Positions 53,917-62,760 of a stretch of DNA of 64,000 nucleotides are shown one piece after another (the stretch's first letter is position 1; each line of letters begins with the position of its first letter). The position numbers and the translations under genes are program-made. The stretch spans positions 496,001-560,000 of the forward strand of contig JAGB01000001.1 of assembly GCA_000526435.1 (NCBI GenBank). Direction: 5' to 3'. The notes beneath the pieces are model-generated. The model did not search any database, was not told the DNA's origin, and saw nothing but the letters and a program-made list of their open reading frames with translations. This DNA is from Caldicoprobacter oshimai DSM 21659. Lineage in GTDB: Bacteria; Bacillota; Clostridia; Caldicoprobacterales; Caldicoprobacteraceae.

Positions 53917-54276
53917 CTATGCATGCAGCTTCTCTTTAGCAATGTTGACCAGCTGAGCAAATCCGTTGGCATCGTTGACAGCCATATCCGCCAGTATCTT
54001 TCTGTCTATCTGAATCCCCGCCTTGCGCAGGCCGTTTATGAATCGGCTGTAGCTCAAGCCGTTTTGCCTTGCCGCCGCGTTGATCCTGGCAATCCACAAC
54101 TTGCGGAAATCTCTCTTCTTCAGCCTTCTCCCAACGTATGCATATGCCAGCGCCTTCATCACTGCCTGATTGGCGGCTCTGAACTGCCTGCTCTTGGCGC
54201 CATAATACCCCTTTGCAAGCTTCAATATCTTCTTGTGCTTCTTCCTTGCATTAAGCGCTTTCTTTACCCTAGCCAT
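53917..54276 (-). CDS. rplT: 50S ribosomal protein L20
   Basis: 119 residues, standard length. The basic N-terminal tail ([18 protein letters not shown]) and the [21 protein letters not shown] region identify it. It binds 23S rRNA early in large-subunit assembly, and in Firmicutes also binds the infC leader to repress its own operon. Confidence 0.98.
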   Translation of the reverse strand: MARVKKALNARKKHKKILKLAKGYYGAKSRQFRAANQAVMKALAYAYVGRRLKKRDFRKLWIARINAAARQNGLSYSRFINGLRKAGIQIDRKILADMAVNDANGFAQLVNIAKEKLHA

Positions 54277-54297
54277 AATACACCCTCCTTTACTGCC

Positions 54298-54495
54298 TTA
54301 TTTATACGGAATCAGCTGCTTTATTTTCTTTGCCTCAACAGCCGCAACGTAAGTAGCTCTTCTCAGGTTTCTCTTTCTCTTGGGCGACTTTTTGGTAAGC
54401 AAATGGCTCTTGAATGCCTTAGCCCTCTTTACCTTCCCACTTTTTGTCAGGCGGAATCTCTTGGCTGCCCCGCGATGGGTTTTAATTTTAGGCAT
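54298..54495 (-). CDS. rpmI: 50S ribosomal protein L35
   Basis: 65 residues with the family start [23 protein letters not shown] and [15 protein letters not shown]. Second gene of infC-rpmI-rplT; 21 bases upstream of rplT. Confidence 0.98.
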   Translation of the reverse strand: MPKIKTHRGAAKRFRLTKSGKVKRAKAFKSHLLTKKSPKRKRNLRRATYVAAVEAKKIKQLIPYK

Positions 54496-54558
54496 TGTTT
54501 ATTCCTCCTCTCAGTGCTTTATCCTTGTTTACTGTTTCGCTGCCATCAATTTCTGCAA

Positions 54559-55071
54559 TCACGCCTTTGGCGCCAGTACCATAATCATGTGATTGCCTTC
54601 CAGTGTGGGTTTGCGCTCCATCACAGCTTCCACCGTAAGCATGGACACAAATTTCTCCATAACTTCGTACCCTACCTCAGGGTGAGCCATCTCTCTCCCT
54701 CTAAACCTTATGGTCACCTTCACCTTGTCTCCCGCCTTCAAAAACTTGTCGGCGTTCCTGGCCTTAACCCCCAGGTCATGGTCCTCTATGGAAGCCGACA
54801 GGCGTATCTCTTTCACGTTGATGACCTTCTGGTTTTTACGGGCCTCCTTCTCCTTCTTGGCCATTTCAAACAAGTATTTGCCATAATCCATGATCTTGCA
54901 CACGGGTGGATTGGCCTTGGGAGCTATCTTGACCAGGTCAAGCTGCCTCTCCTCGGCAAGCCTGAGCGCCTTCTCAATGGGCATGATGCCCAGCTGCTCA
55001 CCCGTCTCGCTGATCACCCTGACCTCTCTGTCCTTGATCTGCTCATTAACCAATAACTCTTTTTTATTGAT
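54559..55071 (-). CDS. infC: Translation initiation factor IF-3
   Basis: 170 residues if started at ATC 55071; an ATG two codons upstream (55077) lies only 3 bases from the SD GGGGG, while ATC is 9 bases away. IF-3 genes of other bacteria use AUU/AUC/AUA starts for autoregulation, and Bacillus IF-3 begins ISKDMLVNE, matching INKKELLVNEQI here. N-terminal domain to about 75, linker helix, then C-terminal domain ending MERKPTLEGNHMIMVLAPKA. It keeps ribosome subunits apart and proofs start codons. Confidence 0.95.
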   Translation of the reverse strand: MNKKELLVNEQIKDREVRVISETGEQLGIMPIEKALRLAEERQLDLVKIAPKANPPVCKIMDYGKYLFEMAKKEKEARKNQKVINVKEIRLSASIEDHDLGVKARNADKFLKAGDKVKVTIRFRGREMAHPEVGYEVMEKFVSMLTVEAVMERKPTLEGNHMIMVLAPKA

Positions 55072-55092
55072 ATTCATTCACCCCCGAATTTA

Positions 55093-55244
55093 ATAAAACA
55101 AAAGAGCGGGCACACATCTACCCACTCTCATCTCCATAGCGCAGCGCCACACACTACACCCTTTAACCGCCATATTGACCTTCCTGGCTGCCCTCTCGCG
55201 CCGGAAGGTGAGAAGTGGATAGCTTCTACTTGATGGCAACATAA
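55093..55244 (-). promoter_or_regulatory. L20 ribosomal-protein leader with attenuator
   Basis: The leader between promoter and infC holds a GC-rich folded region (about 55145-55215: CCACTTCTCACC, CGGCGCGAGAGGGC, AATATGGCGG) typical of the L20 leader of Firmicutes. It ends with a terminator GAGTGGG...CCCGCTC plus TTTTGTTTT (55093-55127). L20 binding should favour termination. Confidence 0.75.
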
Positions 55245-55274
55245 AGTTTAACACAAAAGCTCGTACTTTGTCAA
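55245..55274 (-). promoter_or_regulatory. Promoter of infC-rpmI-rplT
   Basis: TTGACA (55269-55274) and TAAACT (55245-55250) with an 18-base spacer, 168 bases upstream of infC. Confidence 0.65.
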
Positions 55275-55307
55275 ACATTTTGATGAAAATTTTTAAAAGG
55301 CACAACC

Positions 55308-55321
55308 CAAACATATGTTTG
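55308..55321 (+). promoter_or_regulatory. LexA/DinR-like palindromic operator
   Basis: CAAACATATGTTTG is a perfect 14-bp palindrome close to the SOS box CGAACRNRYGTTYC of Gram-positive bacteria (12 of 14 match). It overlaps the -35 element of the radical-SAM gene promoter. Confidence 0.6.
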
Positions 55322-55347
55322 CAACATGAGCCAAAATATGATAAAAT
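55319..55347 (+). promoter_or_regulatory. Promoter of the radical-SAM/TIGR03915 operon
   Basis: TTGCAA (55319-55324) and TAAAAT (55342-55347) with a 17-base spacer, beginning inside the LexA-like palindrome. Confidence 0.6.
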
Positions 55348-55380
55348 TTACTCACACGGTATAACAGGAGGTCCTCCATC

Positions 55381-56691
55381 ATGGATTTACATACAAAGTT
55401 AAAGATTCTAGGTGCGGCTGCCAAATACGATGTATCCTGCTCATCCAGCGGAAGCTCCCGACGGAACAGGCCCGGTGGATTGGGCAATGCCAGCCTGCCC
55501 GGGATTTGCCACAGCTGGTCGGATGACGGGCGGTGCATATCCCTCCTCAAGGTACTGTTCACCAACTGCTGCGCCTTCAATTGCCTGTACTGCGTAAACC
55601 GTGCGACAGCCGATGTCCCACGTGCCACATTCACGCCCGACGAAGTTGCCCAGCTTACCATAAACTTCTACAAGAGGAATTACATCGAAGGGCTGTTTTT
55701 GAGCTCGGCTGTGTACAAAAATCCCAATTACACCATGGAGCTTTTGATTGCTACTGTAAAGAAGCTGCGTAAGGAGTACCAGTTCAACGGATATATCCAT
55801 TTAAAGGCCATTCCGGGCGCCGATCCCCTGCTGATAGCCGAAGCGGGCAAATACGTGGACCGCATGAGCGTCAATATTGAGCTTCCGTCCAGCCAGGGGC
55901 TTCAGCTGCTGGCACCGCAAAAGGACAGGGATTCGATCATCAGGCCCATGGGGTTTATTCACTCCAAAATACTTCAGGCAAGAGAAGAGCGAAAACTATA
56001 TAAAAACGCCCCCCTTTTTGTCCCCGCCGGCCAGACCACGCAGCTCATAGTGGGAGCAACGCCTGACAATGACCTGAAGATACTCAAGCTATCCGAAAGC
56101 CTCTATAAGCGTTTCTCTTTAAAGAGGGTCTACTACTCGGCCTATGTGCCGGTGACTCAACACCCAAACCTGCCGGCCATTGCCAGCCCTCCCCTTATGC
56201 GAGAACACCGCCTCTATCAGGCCGACTGGCTGCTGAGGTTCTATGGCTTTAAGGCCGATGAGCTGCTGGACGAAACCCAACCGCTATTGGACACCGAGAT
56301 TGACCCAAAATCGGCCTGGGCGCTTAAAAATCTCCACCTGTTCCCCGTGGAGGTCAACCGTGCCGACTACGAGATGCTGATCAGGGTTCCCGGGATCGGG
56401 GTTCGCTCTGCAAGGCGCATAATTGCAGCAAGGCGGTACAGCTCCATTGACTTTGAAACCTTGAAGCGCTTTGGCGTGGTGCTCAAAAGGGCGCGCCACT
56501 TCATAACCTGCCGTGGCAAGTTCTACGGCGAGAGAAACATAAACGAGTCAACCCTGTATCAGCTGCTCAAACCTGCTTCAACCCAGCAAAAAGGCATAAG
56601 CCCAGCAAGCAAACAGCTGACCTTCTCGTCCCTTTACCCCCATGTGTTCCAGCCCGAAGATGTTTACACGGTCATAACGGGAGAGATGTGA
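55381..56691 (+). CDS. Putative DNA modification/repair radical SAM protein (TIGR03916-like)
   Basis: 436 residues; SD GGAGG, 9 bases. Radical-SAM cluster motif CCAFNCLYC (about residues 61-69), the ESSxxG-like region LFLSSAVYKN, and a C-terminal helix-hairpin-helix (VNRADYEMLIRVPGIGVRSARRIIAARR, about 317-345) that binds DNA. The family is named for its repair/modification prediction and relates distantly to spore-photoproduct lyase. GTGA overlap with the next gene links it to its usual partner. A LexA-like box lies on its promoter, supporting a damage-induced role. Confidence 0.9.
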   Translation: MDLHTKLKILGAAAKYDVSCSSSGSSRRNRPGGLGNASLPGICHSWSDDGRCISLLKVLFTNCCAFNCLYCVNRATADVPRATFTPDEVAQLTINFYKRNYIEGLFLSSAVYKNPNYTMELLIATVKKLRKEYQFNGYIHLKAIPGADPLLIAEAGKYVDRMSVNIELPSSQGLQLLAPQKDRDSIIRPMGFIHSKILQAREERKLYKNAPLFVPAGQTTQLIVGATPDNDLKILKLSESLYKRFSLKRVYYSAYVPVTQHPNLPAIASPPLMREHRLYQADWLLRFYGFKADELLDETQPLLDTEIDPKSAWALKNLHLFPVEVNRADYEMLIRVPGIGVRSARRIIAARRYSSIDFETLKRFGVVLKRARHFITCRGKFYGERNINESTLYQLLKPASTQQKGISPASKQLTFSSLYPHVFQPEDVYTVITGEM

Positions 56692-57449
56692 GGGTGGTCT
56701 ATTACATATATGACGGCAGCTTTGAGGGGCTGCTAACAGCCATATACGAAGCGTATTACCGGCGGGAAACGCCCGAAAAAATCCTGAGCAGCGATAATGT
56801 CCAGAACAGCCTGTTTATAAAATATGTACACATAAACACCGACCAGGAAAAGGCACAAAGGGTGTACGACGCCATAGTGCAAAAGATTTCACCTTCAGCA
56901 GCCAAAAACGTATTATATGCTTTTCTTTCGGAGGCCCAGGATGCGGGAACGGCCATATACAGGTATCTCAAGCTTGGCTGGAAGATGGGCAAAAGCGTTG
57001 ATTCAGCCTTGGCAGAACCGCATGTCTTCCGCGTTCATGCCCTGCGTAAAAAGGTAAGCCAGGAAGCCGGAAAGATGCTTGGGCTGGTACGCTTCCGGCT
57101 GCTCAAAAGCGGAGTATATTACGCCCCCATTGAACCCGATTTTAACATTTTAGGCATAATAGCGCCCCACTTTAAAAAGCGCATGCCAAACCAGGATTGG
57201 ATAATACATGACGTAAAGAGAAAGCTGGCCGCTTTCTATAGCCAAGGCCAATACGCAATTGTGCCTTTTGAGTTCAAAGGAGCCCTTCCCTTGGACGATG
57301 AAGAATTTGACTACCAAACCCTGTGGAAGGAGTACTTCCAAAATATTGCTATCAAGAGCAGGATCAACCCACGGCTCCAGCGACAGTTCATGCCCGTCCG
57401 TTATTGGAAGTACTTAATTGAAACGCCGGGCACACAAGCCAAATCGTAA
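56688..57449 (+). CDS. TIGR03915 family DNA metabolism protein (DUF4130)
   Basis: 253 residues from the GTG at 56688, overlapping the preceding stop codon. It opens VVYYIYDGSFEGLLTAIYEAYYRR, the hallmark of this family, and ends with LQRQFMPVRYWKYLIET. Members occur next to radical-SAM partners of the upstream type, and are predicted to act together on DNA. Its catalytic nature is unknown. Second and last gene of a two-gene operon. Confidence 0.92.
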   Translation: MRVVYYIYDGSFEGLLTAIYEAYYRRETPEKILSSDNVQNSLFIKYVHINTDQEKAQRVYDAIVQKISPSAAKNVLYAFLSEAQDAGTAIYRYLKLGWKMGKSVDSALAEPHVFRVHALRKKVSQEAGKMLGLVRFRLLKSGVYYAPIEPDFNILGIIAPHFKKRMPNQDWIIHDVKRKLAAFYSQGQYAIVPFEFKGALPLDDEEFDYQTLWKEYFQNIAIKSRINPRLQRQFMPVRYWKYLIETPGTQAKS

Positions 57450-57483
57450 CTTCCAAATCTTTAAAGTCTTTAGTAAAACAAAA

Positions 57484-57516
57484 AAGCAGGCTACAGTTCT
57501 CTTCTGTAGCCTGCTT
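57484..57516. terminator. Bidirectional terminator between TIGR03915 and NlpC/P60 genes
   Basis: AAGCAGGCTACAG and CTGTAGCCTGCTT make a 13-bp perfect stem with a 7-base loop. It serves two convergent genes. Confidence 0.9.
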
Positions 57517-57537
57517 CTCTTAAGGTTGTCCCATTGC

Positions 57538-58803
57538 TTAATTTAATATTCTCCGTCCCCACTTGAATCTCTGCTGATAATATCCCGAATCCAGCGTATC
57601 GATTCTAACATTTCCTGCAGCCGAAGAGGCGTGTATAAACTTACCGCCACCTATATATATCCCAACATGATATCTGGTGTGCGCCGATGTGCTGGTATCG
57701 AAAAACACCAGATCGCCCTTGCTAAGCTGCTGTCGTGATAGCCTGGCAAAGCGGGAATCATTACCCTGGTCCCACGCTGTCCGTTTAAGGGAAATGCCAA
57801 AATGCTTGTACACAAAAGTGGTAAAACCAGAACAGTCAAAGGAATTCGGTCCTGATGCACCGTACACATAAGGTTTGCCTATGTACCCCATAGCAAAAGC
57901 AACAACCTTATCAGCCTTTGAATCACGTGAAGTATCACCGCGATCTGCCACTTTATCGCCCGTGATCACGTCTGAGCTGTATAGCTTAGCAAGGGTGTTC
58001 TTTCCTACAATGCCGTCAACCACAAGCCCATTGGCCTTTTGGAATGCCTTTACAGCAGCATAGGTAGCAGGACCGAATATTCCATCAGCCTTTCCACAGT
58101 TAAACTTCAGCTCGTTCAATCGCCTTTGCAAAATCGCCACGTCTTCTCCTCTATCGCCCAGCCGCAACGTCCTTGAAATGTCAGCACCTCTGCTAGGCTG
58201 TTCATCTGGTAAATTTGACGGTGGATTTTCCCCTGGAGAAACACCATTGTCGAACAGTGCTGCCAACGTCTTAGGTCCAACGATGCCATCGGGTACCAAG
58301 CCGTTTTTCTTTTGGAAGGCCACTACAGCAGCGTAAGTAGCAGGCCCAAATATCCCATCGGCTTTCCCACAGTTGAATTTAAGCTCGTTTAGCCGATTCT
58401 GAAGAATTGCTACATCTTGGCCTCTATCCCCCAGCCTCAACATCCTTGATATAGTCGCACTTCTGCTGGGCTGTTCATAAGAAGAATTACCTCCCGTAAA
58501 AGATCCACTGCCATAAAGAGCATTCAAAGTTTGCGGTCCGGCAATGCCGTCAACAGCCAATCCCTTTGCCCTCTGGAAAGCCATAACAGCTGCTCGAGTT
58601 ACAGGACCGAATATCCCATCTGCTTTACCAGAGAGAAAACCATGCTCTATCAAGGCCCGCTGCAACTTTTCAACTGCAGGTCCCCTGCTACCCATCTTAA
58701 GCAACGTTCCCTGAGCATGTACATCTCCTGGAAAAACCAATACTGTTAAGATGAAGACAAAAGCAAATGCAGCACAGAACAAACGCGCCATACCTCTTAA
58801 CAC
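57538..58803 (-). CDS. Secreted NlpC/P60 peptidoglycan hydrolase with three PG-binding repeats
   Basis: 421 residues from GTG 58803 (SD AAAGGGGG, 8 bases). Signal peptide to about residue 31 (VHAQG), three PG_binding_1 repeats (about 35-95, 115-180, 200-265), a linker and an NlpC/P60 domain (about 300-420) with catalytic Cys in SFDCSGF and His in HVGIYIGG. Repeats 2 and 3 are nearly identical (both contain LNELKFNCGKADGIFGPATY). It cuts the D-Glu-DAP bond of peptidoglycan stems, for growth, separation or spore germination. Confidence 0.93.
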   Translation of the reverse strand: MLRGMARLFCAAFAFVFILTVLVFPGDVHAQGTLLKMGSRGPAVEKLQRALIEHGFLSGKADGIFGPVTRAAVMAFQRAKGLAVDGIAGPQTLNALYGSGSFTGGNSSYEQPSRSATISRMLRLGDRGQDVAILQNRLNELKFNCGKADGIFGPATYAAVVAFQKKNGLVPDGIVGPKTLAALFDNGVSPGENPPSNLPDEQPSRGADISRTLRLGDRGEDVAILQRRLNELKFNCGKADGIFGPATYAAVKAFQKANGLVVDGIVGKNTLAKLYSSDVITGDKVADRGDTSRDSKADKVVAFAMGYIGKPYVYGASGPNSFDCSGFTTFVYKHFGISLKRTAWDQGNDSRFARLSRQQLSKGDLVFFDTSTSAHTRYHVGIYIGGGKFIHASSAAGNVRIDTLDSGYYQQRFKWGRRILN

Positions 58804-58991
58804 GCGGTTCACCCCCTTTCTTTCCCTATTATATACCTTGTCCACATTGAGCTCAAATCTCGACAATCTTGTTGTCGAGGGGTATAACCGCAAATCCTTA
58901 AAATATTACAAAAATGTTACATATTTTTTATACATACTTAATATTTACACAATCGCCATGCCAAACGCTCTTCTGGGCCGAAAATAACAGC

Positions 58992-59681
58992 TCACCTTTC
59001 CATTATGAGTTTGAGGTCAAAGTTTAAATAGTCACATGAGACTAGGTGATACGTAATACCGTCTATATATCCTTCCACCACGTTGTTTAAACTTGCGCCG
59101 TGCAGATGGCCAAACACCACATGATTGACAGGATACTGCCTGATCAGTCTGGCCATATCATTCTCGTTACCTCTCTCGTCAAAAGGCGGATAATGAAGCA
59201 GCACCACGATCTCCTGGACACCTCTGACGCTATCCAGTGACAATTTCAGCCTGTGCAATTCTCTATTGAATATCTTGATATCATGTTCAATATCTTCTCG
59301 TCCCTCCAGGATTGCCCATCCCCTGGTACCGCAAAACGCAATCCCGTCGATAACGACGCTATCATTCTGTATGGCAAACATATTATCGGGAAGCATCTTT
59401 CTCACTTTAGATATAGAAGACCACCAGTAGTCGTGATTCCCCCGTATTATGATTTTTCGTCCAGGCAGCTGACCTATGCTGTCTAGATCAGGTTTGGCCT
59501 CTTCCAGCTTCATGGCCCAGCTTATATCGCCGGGTATGAGAACCACATCTTCGGGTCCCACCTTGTTCATCCAGTTGTTCCTTATCCTGTCCCAATGTTG
59601 GAACCAATGTTCACCAAATACATCCATGGGTTTAGGATTGGTTCCCGATAGATGAAGATCACCTATAGCAAAAACTCTCAT
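58992..59681 (-). CDS. Calcineurin-like metallophosphoesterase
   Basis: 229 residues from the ATG at 59681 (SD AAGGGG). Motifs of the family in order: GDLHLSG, PGDISW, RGNHDYWW, LLHYPPF and GHLHG, giving two metal ions. Residue composition fits a cytoplasmic enzyme. The substrate is unknown. An in-frame upstream codon exists without an SD. Confidence 0.9.
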   Translation of the reverse strand: MRVFAIGDLHLSGTNPKPMDVFGEHWFQHWDRIRNNWMNKVGPEDVVLIPGDISWAMKLEEAKPDLDSIGQLPGRKIIIRGNHDYWWSSISKVRKMLPDNMFAIQNDSVVIDGIAFCGTRGWAILEGREDIEHDIKIFNRELHRLKLSLDSVRGVQEIVVLLHYPPFDERGNENDMARLIRQYPVNHVVFGHLHGASLNNVVEGYIDGITYHLVSCDYLNFDLKLIMER

Positions 59682-59727
59682 TTCCCTTAACCCCTTACCA
59701 TGAAGCAATACAAATTTTTACACAAAA

Positions 59728-60384
59728 CTATACCAAGTCTCTTTCTTTGAGCTCAGATATTATCTGTTGATGCACTTCTTCCGGAGTGGTGTCAATATCA
59801 TCTATGGTCAAACTTATATAAGCACAGTTCGAATCACGATAATATTCCTGGACACCGACCGTCTTTTCCTTATATTCTTTAAACCGCTTCATTATTACTT
59901 CCTCATTATCGTCATCCCTTGTAACTAGTTTAACTTTGCAATCAAGACATTCTATATACCCCTGATTTACATGAAATACCCTCTTACAATTGGGACAAAT
60001 CCTTCTCCCCAGTAACCGATATAAAAGTACACCTTCTGTGACATTGAAATCGATCACAACATCCACTTTTCTGTTTAAGGAACTTAACATCCTGTCTAGG
60101 GCTTTTGCCTGAGCTACAGTTCTGGGAAAGCCATCAAATATTATACCTTTAGCATTTGTCAGTTTTTTTAGCGCATCTTCCACTACCTTATTTACCACCT
60201 CATCCGACACCAGCTTTCCTTGCTTAATGATCTGAAGCTCATCATATAGAGGATGATGGGGGTTCTGCAGAATCTGGCGGAACAGATCCCCCGTCGATAG
60301 CTGCACCAGATTAAAACTCTCTGCAAGAAGCTGCGACTGCGTACCCTTTCCTGAACCTGGCGGCCCCAACAGCACTATATTCAC
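59728..60384 (-). CDS. Adenylate kinase family protein (second-copy candidate, zinc-lid type)
   Basis: 218 residues from GTG 60384 (SD GGAGG 7 bases before it). Walker A GPPGSGKGTQ, AMP-site DGFPRTVAQA and a lid with two CxxC pairs (CPNCKRVF and CLDCKVKL) that hold zinc. It converts ATP + AMP to 2 ADP. The main adk is normally in the ribosomal protein operon; this isolated gene may be a paralogue, possibly with other NMP specificity. The lid sequence is shorter than usual. Confidence 0.85.
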   Translation of the reverse strand: MNIVLLGPPGSGKGTQSQLLAESFNLVQLSTGDLFRQILQNPHHPLYDELQIIKQGKLVSDEVVNKVVEDALKKLTNAKGIIFDGFPRTVAQAKALDRMLSSLNRKVDVVIDFNVTEGVLLYRLLGRRICPNCKRVFHVNQGYIECLDCKVKLVTRDDDNEEVIMKRFKEYKEKTVGVQEYYRDSNCAYISLTIDDIDTTPEEVHQQIISELKERDLV

Positions 60385-60465
60385 AAAGATTCCTCCTATC
60401 CACTGCTTCATAAATTTGTTTTATCTGCTGTTATTATTCCTTCTTTTAAGGACTTTCATTATTTT

Positions 60466-61743
60466 TTACCTTTCTTTTCTTCCAAATCTTAACTTCATAG
60501 TCAATACTCTATCTGTGGAAAATATCCTGCCGCAGATAAATATCAAAATTATAAAAACGACCAGCATATAGAGTATACCATAAAACACCACAGCATAGTT
60601 TCCAAGGAGTATGTTCTGTGATGCTATAAAAGGGTGGCTAAAAGGTATAAGCATAATTAAAACCTTGACCGGCAAGGACAGAGAATTAATATCTGAAAAC
60701 AGGGATATGATGTACGGAATCATTACAAGAAAAATCAAGGGCAATATCATTGTCTGAGCGCTCTTTAAGTCTTCTACCATAACTCCCAAAATGATGGTCA
60801 ACCCCAGGGCGCACAGTATTGCTAAAAATATTGATATACCCAAAACCACATAATCGCACGAGGTAAACTGAAGCCCCAGCTTTTGCATGAGCTCATTCAA
60901 CTGGCCACTTTCGTGAATATTCCCCATAAATCCGCCCATATAATACCTAAAGCCCAGCATATATATCCCTGCAGAGATCAAGCCTACCAAAGCCGAAGCC
61001 GCCATTTTAGCAATCACTATCTGGTTTCTGCTTATAGGAACGGTAAGGAGTGTTTCCAAAGTTTTATCCTGTTTCTCCATCGCCATGGCCGATAATACCA
61101 TCTGAGAGGAGAATACAATTATCATCATCAAAATAACGGGAATGAATATTGACTGGGAATAGACAATGTTGCTGACCTCTGCTGCTGAGCCTTCGGCCAT
61201 AATATCCTTTATCACAACAAAGTCCCTGCTTTTTATTGGATTTTTTATATCCTCTGGATTAAAGTCAGGAAAATTTGTCTTTAAAAAATTGTTTGAAAGA
61301 AGTTTGTTTATCTCAGAAATTACCTGATCAACTATTGCGGCATTTGCCGAACTGGTCATGGAAAAGCTGCGGATAAAGGAGTAGGCCTCTATCTCCTTAA
61401 ACTGGAATTTCGATGCCGCTTCACTAAAACCCTCAGGGATTACTATCAACAAATTTATATTGCTGTTTTTAGCATATTCTATAGCCTCGGCTTTATCCTT
61501 GCCTTCCAAAAGATTTATTTTAAAACCCGCATAAGATAAACCATCCAGCAGTGCTTTAGATTCTTGTGAATCATCCAAATTAAAAACATGTATATCTCGT
61601 TTTTCCCCTGCCTTTTGCACTTCAGACTGGACAATATTTCCTATAAAATAAAACAGTCCAATGGTGAAAAGCAAAGAAACGATAAGCTGAAACGTAATGA
61701 GCTCTTTCACTTCTTTTTTGAGCAAATTGGTAAATTTTCTCAT
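60466..61743 (-). CDS. ABC-2 type transporter permease (NatB type)
   Basis: 425 residues. A first membrane helix (about 15-37), a large extracytoplasmic loop (about 40-185) and five more helices (about 190-415) follow the NatB/YhaP pattern; IVFSSQMVLSAMAMEKQDKTLETLLTVPISR is the ABC-2 gate region. Exports sodium or drugs in characterised members; the substrate here is unknown. ATGA overlap with the ATPase gene. Confidence 0.9.
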   Translation of the reverse strand: MRKFTNLLKKEVKELITFQLIVSLLFTIGLFYFIGNIVQSEVQKAGEKRDIHVFNLDDSQESKALLDGLSYAGFKINLLEGKDKAEAIEYAKNSNINLLIVIPEGFSEAASKFQFKEIEAYSFIRSFSMTSSANAAIVDQVISEINKLLSNNFLKTNFPDFNPEDIKNPIKSRDFVVIKDIMAEGSAAEVSNIVYSQSIFIPVILMMIIVFSSQMVLSAMAMEKQDKTLETLLTVPISRNQIVIAKMAASALVGLISAGIYMLGFRYYMGGFMGNIHESGQLNELMQKLGLQFTSCDYVVLGISIFLAILCALGLTIILGVMVEDLKSAQTMILPLIFLVMIPYIISLFSDINSLSLPVKVLIMLIPFSHPFIASQNILLGNYAVVFYGILYMLVVFIILIFICGRIFSTDRVLTMKLRFGRKER

Positions 61744-62465
61744 TGCACCAACCTCCTGAACACTTCTTCCAGATTATCTGCCGAATATTTATCTTTCAGT
61801 GCCTTGGGTTCACCAATTTCCAAAATCTGGCCGTTGTTTATAATTGCAACCCTGTCGGATAGAAAATCTATCTCCAGCATGTTATGAGAGGAAAGAAGCA
61901 CTGAAACCCCTTCTTTTACGAATTCCCTTATTACTTCCCTTATCTCTAAAGAATTAATGACATCCAGCCCGGATGTAGGTTCATCAAGTATAGCAAGCTT
62001 AGGCTTGGTCATAAGCGCCCTTGCCAAAAGTAGCTTCCTTGTCATGCCTTTACTGTAAGTTCCCACTTTATCCTTTAACCTGTCTTTAAAGCCTACAATT
62101 TTTATTGCCCTTTCAATGTACATATCCACATCTTGGGGTTTTTCGGCGTAGAAGTTTGCCATAAATTTTAGATAATCCAACCCTGTAAGATTCTTATATG
62201 CCCCTGCCTCCTCGGGAAGATAGGTAATCCCCTGCCTTATTTTGTCTGGGTTCTTCCTTAGGTCAAAACCCATGAATTCCACGCTGCCATCGGTAGGTGT
62301 AAGAAGGGTTGCTACAATTCTGAGAGTCGTGGTCTTACCAGCGCCGTTAGGACCAATCAAAGCAAAAATCTCACCCTTTTTTACCTCAAAACTAACTCCC
62401 TTTAACGCCTCAATTTTCCCGTAATTTTTTCTTAAGTTGTTTACTCTAAGAATTATATTATCCAA
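61740..62465 (-). CDS. ABC transporter ATPase (NatA type)
   Basis: About 241 residues if started at TTG 62465, the codon with GGGGG at 8 bases; in-frame ATGs at 62474 and 62501 are alternatives. Walker A GPNGAGKTT, signature YSKGMTRKLLLARAL, Walker B LAILDEPTSGLD and the H-loop SSHNM. It powers the NatB-type permease whose gene overlaps by 4 bases. The 259-base region upstream (62502-62760) is AT-rich; it holds the promoter of the PAP2 gene. Confidence 0.92.
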   Translation of the reverse strand: MDNIILRVNNLRKNYGKIEALKGVSFEVKKGEIFALIGPNGAGKTTTLRIVATLLTPTDGSVEFMGFDLRKNPDKIRQGITYLPEEAGAYKNLTGLDYLKFMANFYAEKPQDVDMYIERAIKIVGFKDRLKDKVGTYSKGMTRKLLLARALMTKPKLAILDEPTSGLDVINSLEIREVIREFVKEGVSVLLSSHNMLEIDFLSDRVAIINNGQILEIGEPKALKDKYSADNLEEVFRRLVQ

Positions 62466-62760
62466 AATGTCCATCCCCCATCTTAGAATTTTGTTACACA
62501 TTCTTCACATTCTTAACTTTAGCTAAAAGATTCCAGTAATTCTAAAAATTGTATGTTAAAAACTTAGTTTAGCAATACCTTGAGGTTAAGTCAATGAGGA
62601 TGATTAAATTTTAACAGAAAATCACACAGAGTACAATCTTTTTTTGAACAAGGACAAATCTTAATAGAATCTTAAGATCTACAGTATAAATTTTAGAGTA
62701 TAATCTTAAAGGAGGGTTTAATAAGGCATTATTTTGACAAAAAGCGAGGGTGATTTACAA

